DNA from: Maricaulis sp039978735
GTDB taxonomy: Bacteria > Pseudomonadota > Alphaproteobacteria > Caulobacterales > Maricaulaceae
Length of the DNA stretch: 64,000 nt
Direction: 5' to 3'
Assembly (NCBI RefSeq): GCF_039978735.1
Contig: NZ_JBDWAS010000014.1
Span: forward strand, 124,001-188,000
Part shown: positions 14,700 to 22,102 of the stretch, one piece after another
How positions within the stretch are numbered: the first letter of the stretch is position 1
Layout of the letters: each line of letters starts with the position of its first letter
Program-made: the position numbers and the translations under genes
The notes under the pieces: generated by a model
The model's database searches: none
What the model saw: the letters and a program-made list of their open reading frames with translations, nothing else
Told to the model about the DNA's origin: nothing

Positions 14700-15545
14700 A
14701 TGAACACGGCGCAGGCAAATCCGCCCACGGCGAAGGATATATGGAACGGCATTGCCGGGCAGAACTGGGTGGAGGCCCAGGTGCTGCTGGACGGCATGTT
14801 CAAGCGCTTCGAGGATGTCATCGTGACGGGCTGTCTGGAGCAGGGCGCGCGTGATGTCCTAGACGTTGGCTGCGGCACCGGTGCAACCACACTGGCGCTG
14901 GCAGATCGTTTGCGCGGTGCGGGAAGCTGTACTGGTATCGACATCTCGGAACCGATGATCGATCTGGCCCGCAAACGTGCAGCGATGTCGGGATCGAAAG
15001 CGGACTTCATCTGTGCGGATGCCGAGGATCATCCGCTTGGCGTTGCCCGGTACGACCGCATCGTGTCGCGCTTCGGTGTGATGTTTTTCCGCGATCCGGT
15101 GCGCGCCTTCGCCAATCTGCGCGGGGCCAGCGTCGCGGGCGCACAGCTGGCCGTCATCGCCTGGCGCGACCCGGCGGAAAATCCCTTCATGACGGTCGCG
15201 GAAGCCGCGGTGCGGCCTTTGTTGCCGGAGCACCTTGCTGCGGCGCTCCAGCCGACCGGACAATTCGCCTTTGCCGATGAAAACCATGTGCGCGGGATAC
15301 TTCGCGACAGCGGGTGGTCCGGCGTTACCATGGCGCCACTCGATCTCGCCTGTTCTCTCCCGGAGCGCGCGCTGGAGACGTGGCTGACGCGGCTCGGCCC
15401 GCTCGGACGGTTCCTGCCCGAACTCGATACGGATCATCGTGCGGCGGTGATCGAGGCCGCGCGTTCCGCATACGGGCCCTACACCGCCGGGGGCATGGTT
15501 CGCTTCACGGCTGCGTGCTGGGCGATCGGAGGCGAGAATGTCTGA
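14700..15545 (+). CDS. Class I SAM-dependent methyltransferase
   Basis: 281 residues from the ATG at 14700, with GGAG 6 nt upstream; another ATG at 14688 is possible. SAM-binding motif I is VLDVGCGTG (53-61), followed by GIDISEPMIDLA (motif II) and VSRFGVMFFRDPVRAFANL, as in UbiE/COQ5-like enzymes. The substrate is unknown. It is driven by the SoxR-like promoter at 14627 and overlaps the DUF2938 membrane gene by 8 nt, so these two are the probable targets of the MerR regulator. Confidence 0.9.
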   Translation: MNTAQANPPTAKDIWNGIAGQNWVEAQVLLDGMFKRFEDVIVTGCLEQGARDVLDVGCGTGATTLALADRLRGAGSCTGIDISEPMIDLARKRAAMSGSKADFICADAEDHPLGVARYDRIVSRFGVMFFRDPVRAFANLRGASVAGAQLAVIAWRDPAENPFMTVAEAAVRPLLPEHLAAALQPTGQFAFADENHVRGILRDSGWSGVTMAPLDLACSLPERALETWLTRLGPLGRFLPELDTDHRAAVIEAARSAYGPYTAGGMVRFTAACWAIGGENV

Positions 15546-16041
15546 TCCCGCTATCGATTTTCTGATTGCCGCCGTGCTGATCGGATGCGGAGCAACGGCG
15601 GTCATGGATGTCTGGGGCGTCGTGAAGGCGCGCCTGTGGGGTGTCGCCTCGCTGGATTATGCGCTTCTGGGCCGCTGGATCGGTCACATGCCACGGGGGC
15701 GGTTTGCGCACCGGTCCATCGCTGCGGCTGTGCCTGTCGCGGGTGAGCGGGCGCTGGGGTGGCTCGTCCACTATCTGACCGGTATCGCTTTTGCCGCGTT
15801 GCTGCTGGCAGTGCGGGGGCTTGGGTGGCTTGACGCGCCGACTCTCGCGCCAGCTCTCACTATTGGCCTCGGGACCGTACTGTTCCCCTTTCTGGTCATG
15901 CAGCCGGCACTGGGGGCGGGCTTTGCCGCCAGCCGTACCCCGGCGCCGGGCCGCGCCCGCTTCCACAGCCTGGTGACCCATGCCGTGTTCGGACTGGGAC
16001 TTTATCTGTCCGGACTGCTGGTGAGTTCGTTATTGCCATGA
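15538..16041 (+). CDS. DUF2938 membrane protein
   Basis: 167 residues, four membrane segments (roughly 8-26, 75-93, 103-123, 143-165). The opening AIDFLIAAVLIGCGATAVMDVWGVV, the GRWIGHMPRGRF block and HSLVTHAVFGLGLYLSG are the DUF2938 signature. Function unknown. It overlaps the methyltransferase gene by 8 nt and should share its MerR-controlled promoter. Confidence 0.9.
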   Translation: MSDPAIDFLIAAVLIGCGATAVMDVWGVVKARLWGVASLDYALLGRWIGHMPRGRFAHRSIAAAVPVAGERALGWLVHYLTGIAFAALLLAVRGLGWLDAPTLAPALTIGLGTVLFPFLVMQPALGAGFAASRTPAPGRARFHSLVTHAVFGLGLYLSGLLVSSLLP

Positions 16042-16165
16042 AGGCATCGGCGGGGATGCGATCGGGGGCCCGCCGGACCGCCTTGCCGGGTGCGAAAGAC
16101 TGTTCGAGCCCGGCTCGACACGGCATAGGGTGACGCACCCAAGCAAACCTCCCGGGAGACTGATC

Positions 16166-16375
16166 ATGATCGACAGCCAGGCCGCCCGCATCGACAGTCT
16201 CGAGTCCCATATCGCGCACCAGGATCGCACGATCGAGGAGCTCAACGAGGTCGTGCTGGCCCAGCGCGAGGATATCCGCCGGCTTGAACGCCGGCTCGAC
16301 AAGCTGATGTCCCGCGTCGCGACGCTGGAGGATCAGGCGCCGCTGCCGGACAACGCACCGCCGCCGCACTATTGA
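16166..16375 (+). CDS. slyX: SlyX-like protein
   Basis: 69 residues from the ATG at 16166, with GGGAG upstream. Almost the entire protein is one coiled coil (RIDSLESHIAHQDRTIEELNEVVLAQREDIRRLERRLDKL), ending in the SlyX hallmark PPPHY. SlyX is a small cytosolic protein of unclear function near the lysis-related slyD gene in enterobacteria. It is monocistronic here. Confidence 0.92.
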   Translation: MIDSQAARIDSLESHIAHQDRTIEELNEVVLAQREDIRRLERRLDKLMSRVATLEDQAPLPDNAPPPHY

Positions 16376-16485
16376 GCCACGGGCGTCTGGCGAAAGCGTC
16401 AGTCGGTCGCACCGGTCATTATTGCTTTTGAGATGCAATCGCATTACGGCTGCAGCCTGTCTGATGGCTGACCCAGAGTGCGATC

Positions 16486-17448
16486 ATGAAATTCCCCATT
16501 CTTGCTGCGATGGCGGCTGCAAGCCTCGCGACCGCCTCTGCTACCGCCCAGAACGAGGCCGACGGGTTCGGCGTTCTGGTCATGGCACATGGTGGTGGCG
16601 AGACGTGGAACGGCGAAGTGCGCGACATGCTCGCGCCGATCGATCAGGATTATCCGCTGGAACTGGCCTTCGGCATGGCCGATGCGGTGAGCCTGCAGGA
16701 GGCTGTCGACCGGCTGGAGAACCGTGGTGTCGACCGTATCGGTGTGGTGCGTCTCTTCATCTCAGGTGAGAGCTGGTACGAGCGCACGCGCGAGATCATC
16801 GGCCTGGACACCGGCGCGCCGGCGCGGCCTGAACCGGAAGACGCGGACGGGGAAGAGGGCGGCCATCACGGCATGCGCATGGAATACTGGCGCCTCGACA
16901 CCGATGCGGAGTACGCGCTTTCGACTGAAGGGCTGGCCGAAGCGCCGGAGATGGGTGCGGTGCTGGTCGAGCGGGCGCGCTTACTCAGCGAAACGCCCGA
17001 GAATGAGAGTGTTCTGATCCTCGCCCACGGTCCCGGCGATGATGCGGAAAACCACCGCTGGATCGACTGGATCGATGCGCGCGCAGATACCGTTCGCGAG
17101 GCGATGCCCTTCCGCGAGGTTCGTGTCGAGACGCTGCGCGAGGACTGGCCGGAAGCGCGCGAAGCCGCCGAAGTGCGGATCCGGGACTTTGTGACAGCGG
17201 CCAATGAAGGCGAGGGGCGCACGATCGTCCTGCCCTATCGGGTCCAGGGCTTCGGGCCCTATGCCGAGGTTCTGGAAGGCCTGGACTACGCCTCCACCGG
17301 CCGCGGTCTCCTGCCGAGCGTCGAGGTGGAGCACTGGGTGCGCCGGCAGATCGAGGACATACGGGCGGGTGCGTTCGAGACGCCGCTGCCGGCGGATGTT
17401 CATGCTGCAGCACCTGTTGCCGACCGCATGCACATGTCTCGTGACTAG
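16486..17448 (+). CDS. Secreted tandem CbiX-like (chelatase superfamily) protein
   Basis: 320 residues. A signal peptide (1-21, ending ATAQN) directs it to the periplasm. Two chelatase-type half-domains follow: VLVMAHGGGETWN with His35 and VLILAHGPGDDAENH with His181 and His190, each at the strand end where CbiX/CbiK/SirB place their metal-binding His. A His-rich acidic insert (EEGGHHGMRM, near 123-132) lies between. Cytosolic CbiX enzymes insert cobalt or nickel or iron into sirohydrochlorin; a periplasmic location makes that unlikely, though CbiK-like periplasmic haem/metal binders are known. No cobalamin genes are nearby. Metal binding is plausible, function open. Confidence 0.75.
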   Translation: MKFPILAAMAAASLATASATAQNEADGFGVLVMAHGGGETWNGEVRDMLAPIDQDYPLELAFGMADAVSLQEAVDRLENRGVDRIGVVRLFISGESWYERTREIIGLDTGAPARPEPEDADGEEGGHHGMRMEYWRLDTDAEYALSTEGLAEAPEMGAVLVERARLLSETPENESVLILAHGPGDDAENHRWIDWIDARADTVREAMPFREVRVETLREDWPEAREAAEVRIRDFVTAANEGEGRTIVLPYRVQGFGPYAEVLEGLDYASTGRGLLPSVEVEHWVRRQIEDIRAGAFETPLPADVHAAAPVADRMHMSRD

Positions 17449-17528
17449 AAGCGTCCCAGGCGCTCCGGCTTGACCTCGTCCCCGCCATGCCGTGAGGCTG
17501 GCGCGACGCCGAGTCGCCGGAGCCTGCC

Positions 17529-18101
17529 ATGTCCGAACAGCTGAACCTTCTGGATCCGGTCCGCACGACGGACCGGCTCTTCTTCGCTCTTTTCCCCGAC
17601 CCGGACACGGCCGGACAGATTGCGGCGCTGGCGGCGCAATTGCGCGACAGGCACGGGCTGACCGGCCGTCCGCTCTCGCCGGAGCGCTTTCACATCACCC
17701 TGGCCCATCTCGGCGACTATGCGGGTTTGCCCGCCGATCTGGTTGCCAAGGCACGCCAGGCCGGTGACCGGGTGTCATCACCATCTTTCCGTCCGCATTT
17801 CGACCGGGTCGGCAGTTTCTCCGGGCGGTCCGGAAACCGGCCCTTCGTGCTGCAGTCGAGCGAGAGCGAAACGCCTGTGACGGCGTTCCAGCGCGTATTG
17901 GCGCAGGCCATGATGGGGACGGGGCTGGGCCGCAAGGCCGGCCCGTATCTGCCGCATGTTACCCTGCTCTATGACGACGCGATGATCGCCACGCACCCCG
18001 TCGCGCCCATTGCCTGGACCGCGGGCGAGTTCGTGCTGGTGCACAGCCTGCTCGGTCAGACGAAGCACGTCATTCTCGACCGCTGGCCGCTCGGGAGCTG
18101 A
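17529..18101 (+). CDS. thpR: 2'-5' RNA ligase family / RNA 2',3'-cyclic phosphodiesterase
   Basis: 190 residues. The two catalytic H-x-T motifs are HITL (His55) and HVTL (His143), set in the bilobal 2H phosphoesterase fold; RLFFALFPDPDTAGQI is the usual first strand and helix. ThpR opens 2',3'-cyclic phosphate RNA ends to 2'-phosphates; the older ligase name comes from in vitro activity on tRNA halves. It is cytosolic. A methyltransferase remnant starts 8 nt downstream. Confidence 0.92.
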   Translation: MSEQLNLLDPVRTTDRLFFALFPDPDTAGQIAALAAQLRDRHGLTGRPLSPERFHITLAHLGDYAGLPADLVAKARQAGDRVSSPSFRPHFDRVGSFSGRSGNRPFVLQSSESETPVTAFQRVLAQAMMGTGLGRKAGPYLPHVTLLYDDAMIATHPVAPIAWTAGEFVLVHSLLGQTKHVILDRWPLGS

Positions 18102-18109
18102 CGGCCGTC

Positions 18110-18237
18110 ATGCACCGGCTTCAGCGCATCGTCGACTGTCTGGATATCCGTCCGACCGAGCGGGTGCTCGAAATCGGCTGCGGTCTGTTCACCCTCAGCC
18201 GGGCCGGGCGCGAGCGCCTGTTTGAAGCGCTCCGAGA
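18110..18237 (+). pseudogene. Remnant of a SAM-dependent methyltransferase
   Basis: From the ATG at 18110 the frame reads MHRLQRIVDCLDIRPTERVL then EIGCG, the start and motif I of a class I methyltransferase. The sequence then jumps to LFTLSRAGRERLFEALRDQ, which looks like the family's C-terminal helix, without the intervening 100 or more residues. The open frame continues only as antisense of the next gene. An internal deletion is the simplest reading. It could still be expressed with thpR, but cannot be an enzyme. Confidence 0.6.
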
Positions 18238-18756
18238 TCAGGCTGGGTCGGTCAGGCGGGCAAAGGCCACGACCGGATTGCGTCCGTATGCGCGCGCGCA
18301 ACGCGGACATGTGGTGAGGAAGAAGTATATCGCTTCCGCCGCTTCACCACGAGCCGCCAGCAAGGCCTCCATTTGCTCGATCCAGCGGGGCTGTTCACTG
18401 TAGGGGCCCTCGAAAACCCGTGTACGGAAATGTCCTGACATCTCTACCACCTCGGAGCCGGGCACCCGCTTCGCGATGGCGAACAGGTGTTCGGCCTTCC
18501 AGGGCGACAGATCGCGGCTGAGAACCAGGAACTGGCGTTCCGGTCCAGCACCCGCGGCTTCGATACGGGCAAAGGTGCGTGCGAAAACCTGACCCATATT
18601 CACCGGCATATGCGCAACGCTCAGTGTGGTCGCCCGGACAAAGAGCTTGTTCCTGAAATGCAGCAGCTGGTCATCCCACCCGACCGGGTTGAAACGCGGG
18701 CAGCATCCGGTCGTGTTCTCGGTATCGTCGTACTGCGGGGTTTCGTTGATTTGCAT
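18238..18756 (-). CDS. Conserved protein with paired Cys motifs (TTGCCPRF / TTCPRCARxYG family)
   Basis: 172 residues from the ATG at 18756, with AAGGA upstream; an in-frame start at 18789 is less likely. The N-terminus has NTTGCCPRFNPVGWDD and the C-terminus FLTTCPRCARAYGRNPVVAFARL; between them are ATTLSVAHMPVNMGQVFART, LVLSRDLSPWKAEHLFAIAK and MSGHFRTRVFEGPYSEQPRW. I recall this as a widespread family sometimes named hydrolase in databases, with no proven activity. Cys pairs at both ends suggest metal binding or a redox centre. Monocistronic, divergent from nothing obvious. Confidence 0.8.
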   Translation of the reverse strand: MQINETPQYDDTENTTGCCPRFNPVGWDDQLLHFRNKLFVRATTLSVAHMPVNMGQVFARTFARIEAAGAGPERQFLVLSRDLSPWKAEHLFAIAKRVPGSEVVEMSGHFRTRVFEGPYSEQPRWIEQMEALLAARGEAAEAIYFFLTTCPRCARAYGRNPVVAFARLTDPA

Positions 18757-18838
18757 GTCCGGAGTCCTTGCCAATGGGGCCGGAAACACTATCGGGCATG
18801 ACAGCCGTGGCGGCTTTGATCCAGCTCAAATGCCCCGA

Positions 18839-20365
18839 TCAGGATGCAGTCTGAGCCAGCGCTGTGCGAACCTTCGGCATGATGCGGCGGCTCACCGGCA
18901 CCTCGCTGCCCTGGGTCAGCAGCAGCCGGCCGATACCGGAGGCGTCGCGCTCAAGCGCGTTGACGAAGGCGGTGTTGACGATGTGAGAGCGATGAACGCG
19001 CAGGAATGTCTCCGGCAGTTCCGCCTCCAGCCCCGCCAGGGAGCCGTTGTAGAGCGCTGTGCGGCCGTCATCGTAGTGGACTTCGACATAATCTCCGGCG
19101 CCTTTCAGCTGCACGATCCGGTCCGTGGGCACGTAATCGACGCGTCCGGCACTGACGAGCTGCAGCTGTGCAGGCGCTGTGCGCTGGCGTGCTTCGGCCA
19201 GGGCCGTTTCGAGTTGCCGCGCGCGCCGCTCCTCGGCTTGCCGGCGCTGGCGTTCGCCGACGAGGGTCAGGGCCTGGTGGTAGAAGAGGAAGATCAGCAT
19301 GCCGCCGGCGGCGAGGTAGAAATAGGTGTCGATGAAGTCGGTCGGGAAAGCGATCATGAGCGCTGCGAACGCGCAGAAAAGCGCGAGATAGGCCGGGGCC
19401 CCGGGGCGTTTCCCGATGCTCCAGATGATGCCCCCGATGATCCCGGCCGCCACGGCAGCCAGAAGCGCGAAGCCGGTCTTGCCGTCGAAACCGGGCACGA
19501 CGACCACGATCAAGGCCATGATGGCGGCCAGTCCGGCCAGGCGAAGCATCCGTGCCCTGACGCCCAGCCCGCTCAGGCGCAGCAACAGGTAGGCGTTCAG
19601 GCACAATCCGAAACCGAAGGCACAGGCGAGGATCGTCACCAGCCGGATCTCGTGCACGGGGTAGGGATAGGAGTAGAGCGAGCGCGAGACTTCCGCCAGC
19701 AACTGGATCGCCGCAAACAGCGAGGCCGCCGACAGGATGGCCGAGCCCTCGCGGTCTTCGCCGCGCAGGGCTGTGACGCCGAAGAACAGGCAGCCGATCG
19801 CGAAGGCACCGAATGTGATCAGGGATGGCCAGTAGGCCAGGATCATCCTCTGGCCCGGGTTCCGGTAGGGACCGAAGGCGACGCGATGGATCGGCGCTGC
19901 AAGCCGGATAAGGCCATGCTGGGCCGACAGGCGAAGCACGACCGTGTTCTCGCCCTCCTGCACAAGCGTGCGCGGGACATAGATCACACTGTCCATCCGG
20001 CCAGGGACCTCCGCGTCGCGCGTGCCGGCGGGCCGGCCATTGGCGCCCAGATAGGTGCCATTGATCCAGGCTTCGCTGGAGGCCTTGGCGAGCACCTGCA
20101 GTCCGAACGGTCCGGGACCGTCGAGATTTTCAGGACGCAGGATCAGCTGCGCCTGCACCCAGAGATGCCGGCCCTGCGGATCGACGGACCATAGCGGCAC
20201 GGTTTCGCAGTCCGGTCCGGAGAAGTCGGGAAGCCGGTCCGGATCTTCAACGGGGCAGACCCGCGCATTTGCCGCTTCGACATGAGCGCCCGGCTGAGCC
20301 TGTGCCGGGTCGCACATGATCAGCCAGGCCGTGATGGCGGCGAGGAGGGCGCAGATGGTTTTCAT
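18839..20365 (-). CDS. Membrane-anchored LytTR-domain transcriptional regulator
   Basis: 508 residues. A signal peptide (1-23, ending AQA) precedes a periplasmic sensor domain (about 24-165), seven or so membrane segments (about 170-375), a short coiled linker rich in Arg and Glu (RQRRQAEERRARQLETALAEAR) and a C-terminal LytTR DNA-binding domain (about 410-500: YVPTDRIVQLKGAGDYVEVHY, FLRVHRSHIVNTAFVNAL, VPVSRRIMPKVR). It therefore reads an outside signal and binds DNA from the membrane without a separate kinase. A tandem LytTR-type site lies in the gap to the divergent hydrolase, its probable target. Confidence 0.9.
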   Translation of the reverse strand: MKTICALLAAITAWLIMCDPAQAQPGAHVEAANARVCPVEDPDRLPDFSGPDCETVPLWSVDPQGRHLWVQAQLILRPENLDGPGPFGLQVLAKASSEAWINGTYLGANGRPAGTRDAEVPGRMDSVIYVPRTLVQEGENTVVLRLSAQHGLIRLAAPIHRVAFGPYRNPGQRMILAYWPSLITFGAFAIGCLFFGVTALRGEDREGSAILSAASLFAAIQLLAEVSRSLYSYPYPVHEIRLVTILACAFGFGLCLNAYLLLRLSGLGVRARMLRLAGLAAIMALIVVVVPGFDGKTGFALLAAVAAGIIGGIIWSIGKRPGAPAYLALFCAFAALMIAFPTDFIDTYFYLAAGGMLIFLFYHQALTLVGERQRRQAEERRARQLETALAEARQRTAPAQLQLVSAGRVDYVPTDRIVQLKGAGDYVEVHYDDGRTALYNGSLAGLEAELPETFLRVHRSHIVNTAFVNALERDASGIGRLLLTQGSEVPVSRRIMPKVRTALAQTAS

Positions 20366-20401
20366 TCACCCAGTCTAGCCTGCCGCCGGGCGAAGGCCGA
20401 T

Positions 20402-20431
20402 GCCGTTTGCAGGCCGGTCATGACCGTTCAC
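20402..20431. promoter_or_regulatory. Tandem LytTR-type binding site
   Basis: GCCGTTTGC (20402-20410) and ACCGTTCAC (20423-20431) are direct 9-bp repeats with exactly 12 bp between them, the arrangement described for LytTR proteins such as AlgR, AgrA and ComE; both share the CCGTT core. The site lies 69-98 nt upstream of the hydrolase start and 37 nt from the regulator start. Confidence 0.6.
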
Positions 20432-20499
20432 AGATCGCGGCGTGTGGGGTGGAGCAGGGCGCCCGAGGATGAGGGTGAAACAGCTCCAGAGGTAGTCCC

Positions 20500-21948
20500 A
20501 TGCCCCCCATCCGATCCCTTCTCGTCATTGCCGGTCTTGCCATGGCGCTGCCGGTGATCCCGGCCGCAAGTGCCGAGGACCCGATCACCTTCACGGCGCG
20601 GTCCGGCGACAGTGTCGACGCCCTGCGCGGCTCGTTCCAGGTGCCTGAAAACCGGTCCGATCCCGGCAGCCGCATGATCACCCTGTCCTATGTCCGCTTT
20701 CCCGCAACCGGCGATGCCGACGGACCGCCGATCGTCTATCTGGCCGGGGGGCCGGGCGGTTCGGGCAGCGGTACGGCAGAAGGGCCGCGCTTCGAACTGT
20801 TCATGGCGATGCGCCAGCATGGCGATGTCATCGCCTTCGACCAGCGCGGAACCGGCGACTCGACCCGCCTGCCGCGCTGTGTCTCCTCGGTCCATGTATC
20901 CGAGACCGAGCCGGTGTCCGACGCCGAATACGGTAATGCCTACCGGCAGGCTGTCGAGGAATGCGGCGCCTTCTGGCGCGGCGAGGGTGTCGCCATCGAG
21001 GGCTATACGACGCGCGAAAGCGTGCAGGACATTTCGGCGCTGCGGGCCCATCTCGGCGCCGACACGGTCACGCTGTGGGGTATCTCCTATGGCAGTCATC
21101 TGGCCCTGGCGGCGCTGAAGGATATCCCGGACGAGATCGACCGTGTGATCATCGCCAGTGCCGAAGGCCTCGATCAGACGGTGAAGATGCCCGCCTATAC
21201 CGACGCGTATTTCGCGCGCCTGCAGGCGGCCGTGGACAGCCAGCCGCAAGCCGCGGCCCGCTATCCGGATATTGCCGGCATGATGCGCCGGGTGCATGCG
21301 CGCCTGGAGGCCGAGCCGATCCTGCTGGATATCCCGCAGCAGGATGGTTCGGTGGCGTCCGTTCTCCTGCAGCGGCGGCACATGCAGCAAATGAGTTCCG
21401 GCCTGATCTCCGACCCGCAATACGCGGCGATCCTGCTGGCGCTCCATGCGACGCTCGACGCCGGCGAGACCGGGCTGGCCATCGGACTTCTGCAACGCTT
21501 CCACACGCCGGGCGAGCCGGTCTCGCTGAGCGCCATGCCGACGGCCATGGATCTGGCCTCGGGTATCGGCGATGCGCGTCTGGCTGCGTTCGAACAGCAG
21601 GCGCAGAACGGGCTGGTCGGCGCCTATCTCAACCATCCCATGCCGCAGATCCGCGGCGCTTGGAACGGCTTCGATCTGGGTGAGGATTTCCGCACAGCGC
21701 CGGCCGGCGACACGCCGGTCCTGCTGCTCACCGGCACGCTGGACGGTCGCACCTATCCGGAAGGTCAGGCAGCGGCAGTATCCGGACTGTCCGATGTGAC
21801 ACAGGTGATCGTGCGCAATGCCGGGCACAATCTCTTCATGACATCGCCGGAGGTGCACGATGTCATGCACCGCTTCATGCGCAATGAGCCGGTGGGGACC
21901 GAAGAGATCATTGTCGATCTGCCGGACTTCACCGAACTGCCCTTCTAG
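20500..21948 (+). CDS. Secreted alpha/beta hydrolase, S33 peptidase-like
   Basis: 482 residues. A signal peptide (1-25, ending PAASA) exports it. The alpha/beta-hydrolase core shows the oxyanion segment LAGGPGGSGSG, FDQRGTGDS, the nucleophile elbow GISYGS with Ser196, the acid Asp415 in TGTLDGRT and His443 in NAGHN: a full catalytic triad. The layout fits tripeptidyl/prolyl aminopeptidase-like S33 enzymes with a large cap domain. It probably trims peptides or hydrolyses esters in the periplasm. It is divergent from the LytTR membrane regulator, which likely controls it. Confidence 0.9.
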   Translation: MPPIRSLLVIAGLAMALPVIPAASAEDPITFTARSGDSVDALRGSFQVPENRSDPGSRMITLSYVRFPATGDADGPPIVYLAGGPGGSGSGTAEGPRFELFMAMRQHGDVIAFDQRGTGDSTRLPRCVSSVHVSETEPVSDAEYGNAYRQAVEECGAFWRGEGVAIEGYTTRESVQDISALRAHLGADTVTLWGISYGSHLALAALKDIPDEIDRVIIASAEGLDQTVKMPAYTDAYFARLQAAVDSQPQAAARYPDIAGMMRRVHARLEAEPILLDIPQQDGSVASVLLQRRHMQQMSSGLISDPQYAAILLALHATLDAGETGLAIGLLQRFHTPGEPVSLSAMPTAMDLASGIGDARLAAFEQQAQNGLVGAYLNHPMPQIRGAWNGFDLGEDFRTAPAGDTPVLLLTGTLDGRTYPEGQAAAVSGLSDVTQVIVRNAGHNLFMTSPEVHDVMHRFMRNEPVGTEEIIVDLPDFTELPF

Positions 21949-21975
21949 GCGGGACTGACCGTCGACCAATACCGC

Positions 21976-22003
21976 CCCGGCCCGGCTTGATTTCCGGGCC
22001 GGG
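21976..22003 (+). terminator. GC-rich hairpin after the hydrolase gene
   Basis: Perfect 10-bp stem CCCGGCCCGG / CCGGGCCGGG with an 8-nt loop, 27 nt after the stop. No T-run follows, so it may be a rho-assisted or 3'-end protecting hairpin. Confidence 0.4.
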
Positions 22004-22102
22004 CGCGGTCATACCGGCCCTATCGGACCTCGAACCCGGAGCGCGTGATGAACAACCACCTGCAAATCGAAACCCAATGTTTTGCTTTTGCCGGTGTTTG
22101 CC

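Noticed and set aside
18626..20194. A 522-codon plus-strand frame over the LytTR gene
   Set aside because: Antisense shadow with low-complexity Gln/Gly/Asp/His; no signal, no start context.
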